From: Desulfuromonadales bacterium
GTDB lineage: Bacteria; Desulfobacterota; Desulfuromonadia; Desulfuromonadales; BM103
Direction of reading: 5' to 3'
DNA length: 10,905 bases
Assembly: GCA_030614505.1 (NCBI GenBank)
Contig: JAUWTX010000043.1
Span: 1-10,905, forward strand
A program made the translations under genes and the position numbers. The notes beneath the pieces were generated by a model. It searched no databases. It was not told where the DNA came from and worked only from the letters and a program-made list of their open reading frames with translations. Every line of letters begins with the position of its first letter. Position 1 is the first letter of the stretch. Shown here in pieces: positions 1 through 6,882 of this stretch.

Positions 1-6
1 CTCCGC

Positions 7-142
7 GGCGCGTAGCGCGTGGCGCGTAGCGCGTGGCGCGTGGCGCGTGGCGCGAAAAAGATAAAAGTCAAAGGCTCAATCCTTCATCAATCAGGATTTT
101 TAACAAGGTTTCCTCGCCACACGCTACCCGCCACGCGCCACG
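7..142. repeat. Inverted array of GC-rich 7-bp repeats (long hairpin) at galE 3' end
   Basis: Positions 7-55 are seven back-to-back 7-bp units of the form RGCGCGT (GGCGCGT or AGCGCGT, the last ending in A). Positions 115-142 hold four units in inverted orientation (CGCCACA, CGCTACC, CGCCACG, CGCCACG). Positions 11-38 and the reverse complement of 115-142 match by eye at 25 of 28 bases, and other 7-bp registers also pair, so the two arms can form a long, slippable stem around an AT-rich loop (about 56-114). The right arm overlaps the last codons and stop of galE. No clean U-run follows the stem in the galE direction, so a role in mRNA 3'-end protection or termination is only inferred. The loop contains a weak 6-bp AATCCT/AGGATT stem followed by five T (78-101). 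The array reaches almost to the window edge and may continue in complexity beyond it. Confidence 0.8.
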
Positions 143-1131
143 AGCTTCTTCTCCCAATCCCAGGCCGTACGCAAGATGACTTTCAGGTCATCAAAGCGTG
201 GTTGCCAACCGAGTTCCCTGTGGATTTTCTCACAACCGGCAACCAGTTCAGCCGGATCACCTTCACGGCGACCTGTCTCCACGACAGGGAAGTCAATACC
301 GGTCACCTCTTTGGCCATGGCAACGACATCCCGAACGGAAAAACCATGACCATAACCACAGTTAAAAACGGCAGATTGGGCGCCGGTGGAAAGATAGCGT
401 AAAGCATCCAGATGCGCCTGGGCCAGATCAGCAACATGAATGTAATCACGAATACAGGTACCATCCTGCGTTGGATAATCGGTGCCGAAGACCTGCAACC
501 TGGAGAAAACTCCCAGCGCCGTCTTCAGTGCCCGGGTAATCAAATGAGTCGGGTTGGCATAATCCTGACCAAGGCGGGTCTCGGGATCCGCACCGGCCAC
601 ATTGAAGTAACGCAGGGCGACATAGCGAAAGTCAGCATTTGCCTGGGCAAGATCGTCCAGGAAACGCTCGGTCATCATCTTGGATGCACCATAGGGGTTA
701 ATCGGCTGCAATGGTGTGTTTTCGGTGACCGGCAACTGCGCCGGGTTACCGTAGACCGCTGCAGTCGAAGAGAAAATCATCTGTCCTGTTCCGGTAACGC
801 GAAGTGCTTCCAAAAGGTTCAATGCATTGACAGAATTATTGCGATAATACTTGAGTGGATCGACGACACTTTCACCGACCTCGATCGAAGCGGCAAAATG
901 CATCACCGCAGCCGGTTTGAACTCTGTCAGGGTCTTTACCAGCAGATCCTTGTCAGCAAGGTCTCCAACTACCAATTCACCGGAGAGTATTGCGTCCCGA
1001 TTACCGGTCGACAAATTATCATAAGTCAACACATCGTAACCGGCCTCACCCAGAGCCAGAACAACATGACTGCCGATATATCCAGCCCCACCAGTGACAA
1101 CAATACGGGTTGCTTGAGAAGAGCTATTCAT
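124..1131 (-). CDS. galE: UDP-glucose 4-epimerase GalE
   Basis: Interconverts UDP-glucose and UDP-galactose in the cytoplasm, supplying galactose for lipopolysaccharide and other polysaccharides. The 335-residue product has the family's usual length. It is an extended short-chain dehydrogenase: an N-terminal Rossmann NAD-binding motif GGAGYIG (residues 14-20), the SSTAAVYG segment with catalytic Ser/Thr (about 121-128), and the YGASK catalytic Tyr147/Lys151 pair. I chose ATG at 1131 over the upstream in-frame TTG at 1137 because AAGGAG lies 8 bases before the ATG. The start overlaps the era stop by 8 bp, so it is the last gene of the rnc-era cluster and probably translationally coupled. Oddity: the final residues (VARGG) and the stop codon lie inside the right arm of the 7-bp repeat array, suggesting that the repeat arose at or invaded the gene's 3' end and supplied its stop. 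Family assignment is secure; NDP-sugar specificity is by homology. Confidence 0.95.
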   Translation of the reverse strand: MNSSSQATRIVVTGGAGYIGSHVVLALGEAGYDVLTYDNLSTGNRDAILSGELVVGDLADKDLLVKTLTEFKPAAVMHFAASIEVGESVVDPLKYYRNNSVNALNLLEALRVTGTGQMIFSSTAAVYGNPAQLPVTENTPLQPINPYGASKMMTERFLDDLAQANADFRYVALRYFNVAGADPETRLGQDYANPTHLITRALKTALGVFSRLQVFGTDYPTQDGTCIRDYIHVADLAQAHLDALRYLSTGAQSAVFNCGYGHGFSVRDVVAMAKEVTGIDFPVVETGRREGDPAELVAGCEKIHRELGWQPRFDDLKVILRTAWDWEKKLVARGG

Positions 1132-2020
1132 AACCAAACTCCTTCATCATACGCCCGGAACTTGTCCAGTTCTTCTGTACCCGGACGAAGAGTTCGAGAT
1201 GCACTTTGACGCCCAACATACGCTCAATCTCTTTGCGGGCAGCCTGACCGATATGGCGGATCATCGTCCCGCCCTTGCCGACCAGGATGCCCTTTTGCGA
1301 ATCGCGCTCAACATTGATCACGGCACCAATACCAACCATGTTGCGTGCAGGGTTTTCCTGAAATCTCTCCACCACGATAGCGACACCATAGGGGACCTCA
1401 TCCTTGGTGCGCATCATAATCTGTTCACGGATCATTTCGGCAACGATAAAACGTTCCGGGACATCTGTCAGTTGATCCTCGGGATAGTAACGTGGACCTT
1501 CAGGAAGCAGATCGGGTATTTCAGCCATCAATTCGTCAACGCCATCACCCTTCAAAGCCGAAATCGGCACAATCGAAGCAAAAGGACATATTTTGCAATA
1601 GGCATCAATCAACGGTAGCAATCGATCCTTGGGGATCGTATCTATCTTGTTGATGACCAGCAGAATTGGACGTTTGCTCTTTTCAAGCAGTCGGGGGATC
1701 ATCGGATCTCTATCGACAGAACGATCAGCCTCAACCAGCCAGAGGATCACATCAACGTCAAGACAAGCTGAACGAGCCTGGTCCACCATGTAACGATTCA
1801 AAGGGGATCGCGCTTCGTGAATTCCTGGTGTATCAACATACAACACCTGGGCATTGTCCAGGTTCTGGATCCCCAGAATACGGTTACGGGTCGTCTGGGG
1901 TTTTGGCGTGGTGATCGCAATCTTCTGACCGACAATCCGGTTTAACAGAGTTGATTTACCTACATTCGGCCGTCCAATAATTGCAACAAATCCCGAACGG
2001 AATTTTTTCTTCTCAGCCAT
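1124..2020 (-). CDS. era: GTPase Era, 30S ribosome assembly
   Basis: Essential GTPase that binds the 3' end of 16S rRNA and helps complete and check 30S subunit assembly. The 298-residue protein shows all G motifs: G1 GRPNVGKST (16-24), the effector segment TTPKPQTTR (37-45), G3 DTPG (63-66), G4 NKID (124-127) and a SAL G5 motif near 154. A C-terminal KH RNA-binding domain follows, with GKGG (about 247-250), and the protein ends in the common Era terminus GYE. The ATG at 2020 follows GAGGAG with 6-base spacing and overlaps the stop of the upstream radical SAM gene by 8 bp. Its own stop overlaps the galE start by 8 bp. The linkage to rnc is the classical one seen in many bacteria and fits shared roles in rRNA processing and ribosome maturation. 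No missing residues were noticed. Confidence 0.97.
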   Translation of the reverse strand: MAEKKKFRSGFVAIIGRPNVGKSTLLNRIVGQKIAITTPKPQTTRNRILGIQNLDNAQVLYVDTPGIHEARSPLNRYMVDQARSACLDVDVILWLVEADRSVDRDPMIPRLLEKSKRPILLVINKIDTIPKDRLLPLIDAYCKICPFASIVPISALKGDGVDELMAEIPDLLPEGPRYYPEDQLTDVPERFIVAEMIREQIMMRTKDEVPYGVAIVVERFQENPARNMVGIGAVINVERDSQKGILVGKGGTMIRHIGQAARKEIERMLGVKVHLELFVRVQKNWTSSGRMMKEFGYE

Positions 2021-3137
2021 GCAGATCTCCTCGAACAGACAGATCGATTAAGGGCAAGTCTCGGCCAGATATCCGTAAAAAACCACGCTCAACAGCGCTA
2101 TCAGCCATCACACACAGTTCAGGCCTGGTCGTTTTGAACCATTCACGGTTCTCGCCGCGATGGCCAAGAACATCACTCAGATCTCCGGTGTTGACTCTGA
2201 TGTTATTAACACTGGGTTGATCACTGTTTAGGCCGGGTTGATCACTGCTTGGGCCGGATTGGTCACTGTATGAGCTGGCATGCAGCAGTGCTCGCCGCCA
2301 GAGCCGCGAGCGGACAAGTTGACCAAAAGCAGGGTGATATGGCCCGGCCAGAAGGTTTTCTTCCAATTTAGGATCACCATGCAGACCCAGACGGACGACC
2401 GGGATATTAACTCGACGACAGAGATGCAACATGTCGGCACAAATATCAACAGCTTCGTCCAAAGTCCAAGGGGCGTAGTCTCCAGATCCCCAGAGATCAG
2501 CCAGTCCTGTGCCATCAATCACAACGGTCGGATATATCCTCACGAAAGATGGTTTGAGTTCCAACGCCTGCCGCAACGACATCAAGGCTTCTTCAGCATT
2601 GCCACCTGGCAGTCCGGGCATCAACTGGGCGCCCACTTGAAACCCGGCCTTCAGACAACGTTGAATTGCAGAAACATTGTCTGAAGCAGTGTGACCACGT
2701 CCAGACGCCTCCAGAACAGAATTGTCGAAACTCTGACAACCAATTTCAATGGTCGTTACACCGCGGGCCTTTAATCGGACAAGGCATTTATCATCGAGGG
2801 CATCCGGCCGAGTTGAGATCCGGATACCTGAAACCCGTCCGCAAGCAACAAAGCGACCTGCTGTTTTCAGATAATGCGTCTGTTGCGTTAACGGCAGCTG
2901 TGAAAAGGTGCCGCCGTAAAAGGCAATTTCGCTGTCACTTTGGAGAGACATGGCACTTTGAAGAGGCAAGGCATTATCAAGCCAGCTATCAACCGTTTTT
3001 ACATCAGGAACAACAGTCACATCAGGAGAAACAGTCACATCAGGGAAAACGGATTGACCCGCAGACCGATCCTGGGCACAGAAGAGACAACGATGCGGAC
3101 ATCCTGCATGAGGGATGAAGATCGGGTAAATTCTCAC
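2013..3137 (-). CDS. Elp3-like radical SAM protein of unknown substrate, with repeat insertions
   Basis: Radical S-adenosylmethionine enzyme resembling the N-terminal half of Elp3. The cluster motif CPHRCLFC (Cys13, Cys17, Cys20) sits almost at the N terminus, followed by the EIAFYGGTF strand (70-78), IRISTRPDAL (105-114), EIGCQSF (131-137) and QLMPGLPGG (171-179), all typical of the Elp3/MiaB/NifB-type radical SAM core. The GNAT acetyltransferase domain of true Elp3 is absent; the chain is 374 residues. The start is GTG at 3137, overlapping the rnc stop as GTGA, with no clear Shine-Dalgarno sequence, so translation probably depends on coupling. Two in-frame tandem repeats interrupt it: three PDVTV-type hexads (32-49) just after the cluster loop and three SDQPGLN-type heptads (291-311). 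A small Elp3-like gene next to rnc is known from several lineages, including clostridia and Geobacter relatives, which suggests an RNA-related role, but the reaction is not known to me and is not inferred further. Confidence 0.85.
   Translation of the reverse strand: MRIYPIFIPHAGCPHRCLFCAQDRSAGQSVFPDVTVSPDVTVVPDVKTVDSWLDNALPLQSAMSLQSDSEIAFYGGTFSQLPLTQQTHYLKTAGRFVACGRVSGIRISTRPDALDDKCLVRLKARGVTTIEIGCQSFDNSVLEASGRGHTASDNVSAIQRCLKAGFQVGAQLMPGLPGGNAEEALMSLRQALELKPSFVRIYPTVVIDGTGLADLWGSGDYAPWTLDEAVDICADMLHLCRRVNIPVVRLGLHGDPKLEENLLAGPYHPAFGQLVRSRLWRRALLHASSYSDQSGPSSDQPGLNSDQPSVNNIRVNTGDLSDVLGHRGENREWFKTTRPELCVMADSAVERGFLRISGRDLPLIDLSVRGDLHG
2205..2267 (-). repeat. 21-bp in-frame tandem repeat in the radical SAM gene
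   Basis: Three consecutive 21-bp units encode SDQSGPS, SDQPGLN and SDQPSVN (residues 291-311). On the plus strand each unit begins near TCACTG. They form a polar, flexible insert between the catalytic core and the C-terminal segment of the Elp3-like radical SAM protein. The unit length keeps the frame, as expected for slippage tolerated in a surface loop. Confidence 0.8.
2991..3044 (-). repeat. 18-bp in-frame tandem repeat in the radical SAM gene
   Basis: Three consecutive 18-bp units encode PDVTVS, PDVTVV and PDVKTV (residues 32-49), starting about 11 residues after the last cluster cysteine of the Elp3-like radical SAM protein. The repeated plus-strand core is close to ACAGTCACATCAGG. It is separate from the 21-bp repeat near the other end of the gene. 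Confidence 0.8.
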
Positions 3138-3850
3138 GAACTGTTATCCATCTGGGTTAAAGCCGCTTGCGCGGCTGCCTGCTCGGCACTCTTTTTAGTG
3201 CGACCCTGACCTGAGCCATGGGTGCGATTGTTAATCAACACATCGACATGATAAATGCGTTCATGAGCCGGCCCTGCTGCCTCTACCAGTTCATAGACCG
3301 GTAATTCACGTTGTGTCGACTGCAAAAGCTCCTGTAAGCGGCTTTTGAAATCCTGGCTCTCGTCTGTCGAAGCCTGCTGTAACAAAGGCACAAACAGAGG
3401 GAGAATAACCTTTTGGGCTGCCTCAAAGCCACCATCTGTAAAGATAGCACCAAACAGAGCTTCCAGGGTGTCCGCTAACAAACTTGATTTATTGCGGCCA
3501 CCACTGCGCTCTTCTCCCTTGCCAAGCAGCAGGTCAGAGCCAATATCAAGCGACCAGGCCAAGCGTGCCAGACTCGGCAAAGAGACAACCTCCGCCCTGA
3601 TACGTGTCAGTTCACCCTCACGAACGCTTGGCATGGCTTCCATCAGGTATTGGCTGACAACCAGGTCGAGTACCGCATCGCCAAGGAATTCCAGCCGTTC
3701 ATTATCCGGCAGGCCCTCAGAATGATACTCATTGGCATAAGATCTATGTGTCATCGCTTTAATAAGCAGAGCACGCTTCTGAAAGGAGTAGCCCAAAGCC
3801 TCTTCCAGCCTTTGCCAATTTTCATTTTCTGTACCGACAGTTGATTTCAT
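3134..3850 (-). CDS. rnc: Ribonuclease III
   Basis: Double-strand-specific endoribonuclease that processes rRNA precursors and structured mRNAs, acting as a dimer with Mg2+. The 238-residue product has the RNase III signature NERLEFLGDAVLDL (50-63), the second acidic pair Asp127/Glu130 in LADTLEALFGAIF, and a C-terminal dsRNA-binding domain (about 160-235) ending in the alanine-rich helix KKSAEQAAAQAA. The frame stays open back to 3970, but I chose ATG at 3850: the resulting N terminus leads quickly into LEEALGYSF, as in the family, and the extra 40 residues are hydrophobic and lie over the promoter region. The Shine-Dalgarno sequence before this ATG is weak. The implied leader contains a small inverted repeat (CGGAT-TTT-ATCCG, 3868-3880); RNase III often cleaves its own leader, but this stem is too short to claim that. 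First gene of the rnc-radical SAM-era-galE cluster. Confidence 0.93.
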   Translation of the reverse strand: MKSTVGTENENWQRLEEALGYSFQKRALLIKAMTHRSYANEYHSEGLPDNERLEFLGDAVLDLVVSQYLMEAMPSVREGELTRIRAEVVSLPSLARLAWSLDIGSDLLLGKGEERSGGRNKSSLLADTLEALFGAIFTDGGFEAAQKVILPLFVPLLQQASTDESQDFKSRLQELLQSTQRELPVYELVEAAGPAHERIYHVDVLINNRTHGSGQGRTKKSAEQAAAQAALTQMDNSS

Positions 3851-3932
3851 GAATTGTGCATATTGTCCGGATTTTATCCGTGTCAAATCTCTCACCTGAA
3901 CAAGGTATAAAATTGCCACATAAAAGTCAGTT

Positions 3933-3961
3933 ATACTACACCACCTGTTCACATATATCAA
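3933..3961 (-). promoter_or_regulatory. Putative sigma70 promoter of the rnc-era-galE cluster
   Basis: Read on the minus strand: -35 TTGATA (3956-3961), a 17-bp spacer, then -10 TAGTAT (3933-3938), an extended AT-rich stretch. It points toward rnc and would give a leader of roughly 75 nt before the ATG at 3850. It lies in the divergent gap and its -35 box abuts that of the tmk-side candidate. Prediction by eye only. Confidence 0.45.
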
Positions 3962-3991
3962 TTGCACCAAGTCACGAAATCATTATATTAT
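3962..3991 (+). promoter_or_regulatory. Putative promoter of the tmk-holB-ricT-metG cluster
   Basis: -35 TTGCAC (3962-3967), 18-bp spacer, -10 TATTAT (3986-3991), giving a leader of about 50 nt before the tmk ATG. The -35 match is modest and the -10 good. It is the best candidate in an AT-rich divergent region, and it starts at the base after the minus-strand -35. Confidence 0.35.
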
Positions 3992-4051
3992 GTCGAGTCA
4001 TTTAATACACTATCTACTCTTACTTGTTTTTTTACCCAACCTATTATTTTT

Positions 4052-4720
4052 ATGTCATTTTTTATCACTTTTGAAGGCATCGAGGGTAGCGGCAAAACAA
4101 CCCAGTTGCTGTATCTGCAGGAATATCTCCGGACACTGGGCTACTCAACAGTGGCAACCCGGGAGCCTGGCGGCTGCCCGATATCCGATAACATCCGCAC
4201 TCTTCTCCTTGATCCGGAGAACCACACAATAGCGCCGCATACTGAACTACTCCTTTACAGCGCGGCCCGGGCACAGCACGTCGTTGAATTTATACGTCCG
4301 GCTTTGAAAGAAGGGAAGATTGTCATTTGCGACCGTTTCGCTGACGCGACCACTGTTTATCAGGGTGTCGGACGTGGCCTTGATATGACCCAACTCAACG
4401 CTATCAACAGTTTTGCTGCCGACGGTCTGTCTCCTGACATGACCCTGCTTCTTGATTATCCCGCTGAAGAAGGTTTGCAGCGGGCAAGAGCACGCAACCG
4501 CTTTGGCAACCTGGAATCAGAAGGACGCTTTGAACTGGAAGCCCTCAGCTTTCATCAACGCATCCGCCAAGGGTATCTCAATCTGGCGGCACAAGAAGAG
4601 AGGTTCCATATTATCGATGCACTTGGTAGCGAGGACATTGTGGCAGAACGTATAGCTTCTGCTGTTGACGGTTTTCTTGCCAGCAGAAGCAAGAATAATG
4701 AGCTTGTTATTGACACTTAG
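4052..4720 (+). CDS. tmk: Thymidylate kinase
   Basis: Phosphorylates dTMP to dTDP, the committed step to dTTP. The 222-residue protein carries the P-loop GIEGSGKTT (9-17), the dTMP-binding REPGG (37-41), DRFADATTVYQG (94-105, the DRY/F...YQG motif) and an arginine-rich LID region around RARARNRF. The P-loop glycine-serine form with arginines in the LID resembles bacterial type II enzymes. I chose ATG at 4052, directly before SFFITFEGIEG, over an upstream in-frame TTG at 3962 that would add 30 residues never seen in the family and overlap the promoter. There is no evident Shine-Dalgarno sequence; the leader is T-rich (for example TTTTTTT before ACCC), so initiation may be by a U-rich, S1-assisted mode, which is inference. 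First gene of the plus-strand cluster; holB follows after 9 bp. Confidence 0.95.
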   Translation: MSFFITFEGIEGSGKTTQLLYLQEYLRTLGYSTVATREPGGCPISDNIRTLLLDPENHTIAPHTELLLYSAARAQHVVEFIRPALKEGKIVICDRFADATTVYQGVGRGLDMTQLNAINSFAADGLSPDMTLLLDYPAEEGLQRARARNRFGNLESEGRFELEALSFHQRIRQGYLNLAAQEERFHIIDALGSEDIVAERIASAVDGFLASRSKNNELVIDT

Positions 4721-4729
4721 GAGACCGAC

Positions 4730-5698
4730 ATGACTTTTGACCAGATTCTCGGCCATGATCGTCAAAAAGACATCCTGCGCAGGGCATTGGCGAATGGCCG
4801 GATTGCGCACGCCTATCTTTTTTCTGGTCCCGATGGTATCGGCAAACGACTTATGGCGCTGGCGCTGGCACGTGCCATCGTCTGTCTCGAACAGCGTGGT
4901 TGCGGTCATTGCCAGGCTTGCCGTAAAATTGACCATCAGAACCATCCGGACCTGCACATTCTTGAACCAGACGGCAATTCAATTAAAATCGAGCAGATTC
5001 GGGCTTTTCAACGAGACCTGAACCTCAAGCCGCTGGAATCTCCTCGCAAAATCTGCATGATTGAGCAGGCTGACACCATGACAGTCGGCGCAGCAAACGC
5101 CCTGCTCAAAACCCTTGAAGAACCTCGCGGAGACACCCTGCTGATACTTTTGAGTGCTCAACCAAATCGTCTTCTCGAAACGATACGCTCCCGCTGCCAA
5201 TCCATGCCCTTTACCCGGCACCCGAACAGCCGGATTCAAGCAGAGCTGGAAAAGCAACTTGGCATCGAATCGACAGAATCTCACATTCTTGCCGCCCTTT
5301 CGGAGGGCAGTTTTAAAAAAGCCTTCGGCAAGGACCGTGAACTTTACCTAGAACAGCGCCGAGAACTGCTAAAAACCTTGACGGGGCTATCCTCAGGCAG
5401 TATCTTGCCCATTCTGGATTTTGCTGAGAAATTGGCTGCCGACAAGACCGTTCTTCCCGATATCCTGGAGATTTTCCAGGCTTTCTACCGGGACGTCCTG
5501 ATGACCCTGCAGGGACGAAGTGACGAAAAGCTGGTCAACCTTGATCTCAAAGAAAAGGTTCACAGAATCTCAGCCCGCGAAAATGTCGCTTCAATTCTTG
5601 TCAAACTGGAAGCGTTGATCGAAATTCGTCGCCAGTTGGATCGCAACGTAAATCGTCAACTGGCCATGGAAGTTCTCCTCCTCAAACTGGTGGCATGA
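4730..5698 (+). CDS. holB: DNA polymerase III subunit delta prime
   Basis: Clamp-loader subunit that helps load the beta sliding clamp on DNA. The 322-residue protein has the AAA+ fold of the family: an N-terminal helix, a P-loop-like GPDGIGKR (33-40) where the usual Thr/Ser is Arg, a zinc module with Cys52, Cys58, Cys61 and Cys64 (CGHCQAC), the segment NALLKTLEEP (123-132) and the SRC motif (154-156) that acts as arginine finger toward the neighbouring subunit. The changed P-loop fits the known view that delta prime does not hydrolyse ATP. ATG 4730 is preceded by AGGAG at 7-base spacing, immediately after tmk. The tmk-holB link is widely conserved. The C-terminal collar domain is less conserved, as usual. 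It could be confused with DnaX, but the length and lack of a tau-like tail argue against it. Confidence 0.94.
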   Translation: MTFDQILGHDRQKDILRRALANGRIAHAYLFSGPDGIGKRLMALALARAIVCLEQRGCGHCQACRKIDHQNHPDLHILEPDGNSIKIEQIRAFQRDLNLKPLESPRKICMIEQADTMTVGAANALLKTLEEPRGDTLLILLSAQPNRLLETIRSRCQSMPFTRHPNSRIQAELEKQLGIESTESHILAALSEGSFKKAFGKDRELYLEQRRELLKTLTGLSSGSILPILDFAEKLAADKTVLPDILEIFQAFYRDVLMTLQGRSDEKLVNLDLKEKVHRISARENVASILVKLEALIEIRRQLDRNVNRQLAMEVLLLKLVA

Positions 5699-5740
5699 AT
5701 TTGATGTTAATCACGCACCAGCAGCCTATATAGTGAGCTC

Positions 5741-6880
5741 ATGATACGTATCGTTCCGCTTAAATTTCAACAGGCCGGTCGTCAATACGACTTCAACGCC
5801 CTCTCCCTGGAACTCAAGCCCGGTGACAAGGTCATCGTTGAAACCGATCGTGGCCGCGCCATGGCTATAGTGGTTATCCCGCCGCGTGAAGTGCAGGACA
5901 GTGATGCACCGGAAGGGCTGAAAAATATCCAACGTATCGCCACTGAAGAAGACCTGGCCCTGGCGGAAACCAATTCTGCCAGAGAGAAAGATGCTCACAA
6001 ATTTTGTGTCGGACGTATTCGTTCCCGCCAACTGGAGATGAAGTTGGTTCGTGCCGAATACGCTTTTGACGGTTCTAAAATTATTTTCTTCTTCACTGCT
6101 GACGGACGCATCGACTTCCGCGAACTGGTCAAGGATCTGGCCCACCATTTCCACACTCGAATAGAAATGCGTCAGATTGGTGTGCGCGATGAAGCAAAAC
6201 AGGTTGGCGGCCTGGGTATCTGCGGCCGCGAACTCTGTTGCTGCAGTTTTCTCACAAAGTTCAATCCGGTTTCCGTAAAAATGGCCAAAGAACAGGGCTT
6301 GGCCCTCAACCCCTCCAAGATTTCCGGACAGTGTGGGCGCCTGCTTTGTTGTCTCGGTTATGAATTCGAAACTTACAAAGAATTAAAAAAAGGCATGCCG
6401 AAGTGCGGCAAAAAAATCATGTGGCAGGACAGCGAGTGTAACGTCACATCACTTGACATCCTGCGTCAACAGGTGACTTTGCGTGACGGTCAAGGAAACT
6501 GTTGCTGCGTTACTATGGAAGAACTACGCACCGGTCAGGCCAACCAACCAACGACACCGGAAAAATCGTCTGGAGAAGCCCTTTCCAACCGTTTAAACAA
6601 TAGAAAACCGCAAGGACAGCAATCACGCAGAAAACAACCCTCAAGAGGGCAGACTGGTCAAAAGCAAGGCCAAGGACAGGGCCAAGGACAGGGACAGGGT
6701 CGGACAGAAAAAGCGACCGATGAATCAGCAAAACCGAAAGAGCAGCAAAACAAACAAACAAAGAAAGAATCCCCCGAGGGCAAAAGTCCAAGCAAGCGCC
6801 GTAGGCGTGGCAGACGCAGACCTCGTAGTGGACCCAAACCCGGCCCAAGCAATCCTGGTTCTAACAAGCAGGGAGAATAG
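5741..6880 (+). CDS. ricT: PSP1/RicT (YaaT) family protein with basic low-complexity tail
   Basis: Member of the PSP1 C-terminal domain family, whose Bacillus subtilis member YaaT/RicT works with RicA and RicF as a specificity factor for RNase Y in mRNA maturation; that trio carries iron-sulfur clusters. Seen here: an N-terminal PSP1-type domain starting MIRIVPLKF, the conserved GICGRELCCCSFL block (Cys161, 166, 167, 168) and GQCGRLLCCLGYE (Cys198, 203, 204), consistent with metal or cluster binding. Residues from about 267 to 379 are an added tail rich in Gln, Lys, Arg and Gly, including five GQ pairs (307-320) and the cluster KRRRRGRRRPR; this suggests nucleic-acid contact. B. subtilis RicT, about 275 residues, lacks such a tail. 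It lies 42 bp after holB, as yaaT does in Bacillus, and metG starts 2 bp after it. The Shine-Dalgarno sequence is weak. RNA-processing function in this lineage is inference. Confidence 0.88.
   Translation: MIRIVPLKFQQAGRQYDFNALSLELKPGDKVIVETDRGRAMAIVVIPPREVQDSDAPEGLKNIQRIATEEDLALAETNSAREKDAHKFCVGRIRSRQLEMKLVRAEYAFDGSKIIFFFTADGRIDFRELVKDLAHHFHTRIEMRQIGVRDEAKQVGGLGICGRELCCCSFLTKFNPVSVKMAKEQGLALNPSKISGQCGRLLCCLGYEFETYKELKKGMPKCGKKIMWQDSECNVTSLDILRQQVTLRDGQGNCCCVTMEELRTGQANQPTTPEKSSGEALSNRLNNRKPQGQQSRRKQPSRGQTGQKQGQGQGQGQGQGRTEKATDESAKPKEQQNKQTKKESPEGKSPSKRRRRGRRRPRSGPKPGPSNPGSNKQGE
6661..6702 (+). repeat. 6-bp repeat encoding Gly-Gln dipeptides in ricT tail
   Basis: A run of hexanucleotides GGCCAA, GGACAG and GGCCAA variants encodes five consecutive Gly-Gln pairs (residues about 307-320 of the RicT-like protein). 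It is a slippage-prone, in-frame microsatellite in the disordered basic tail. Confidence 0.75.
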
Positions 6881-6882
6881 TC

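Noticed and set aside
19..402. Plus-strand open frame starting in the repeat array
   Set aside because: Its N terminus is translated repeat and the rest is antisense to galE.
1132..1137. TTG start for galE two codons upstream
   Set aside because: The ATG at 1131 has a well-spaced AAGGAG; the TTG does not.
412..1209. 265-codon open frame on the plus strand
   Set aside because: It is antisense to galE and the end of era, both of which have full motif sets; its product shows no recognisable motif.
3868..3880. CGGAT-TTT-ATCCG inverted repeat in the rnc leader as an RNase III autoregulatory site
   Set aside because: A 5-bp stem is too short to be an RNase III substrate by itself.
3851..3970. 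40-residue N-terminal extension of RNase III
   Set aside because: It overlies the promoter region, is unlike the family N terminus, and an internal ATG gives the standard length.
4517..4957. 146-codon minus-strand frame across tmk and holB
   Set aside because: It is antisense to two motif-complete genes and lacks a recognisable domain.
6513..6848. 111-codon minus-strand frame, hydrophobic, opposite the ricT tail
   Set aside because: The hydrophobicity is the complement of the Lys/Gln/Arg-rich tail codons; no independent signals support it.
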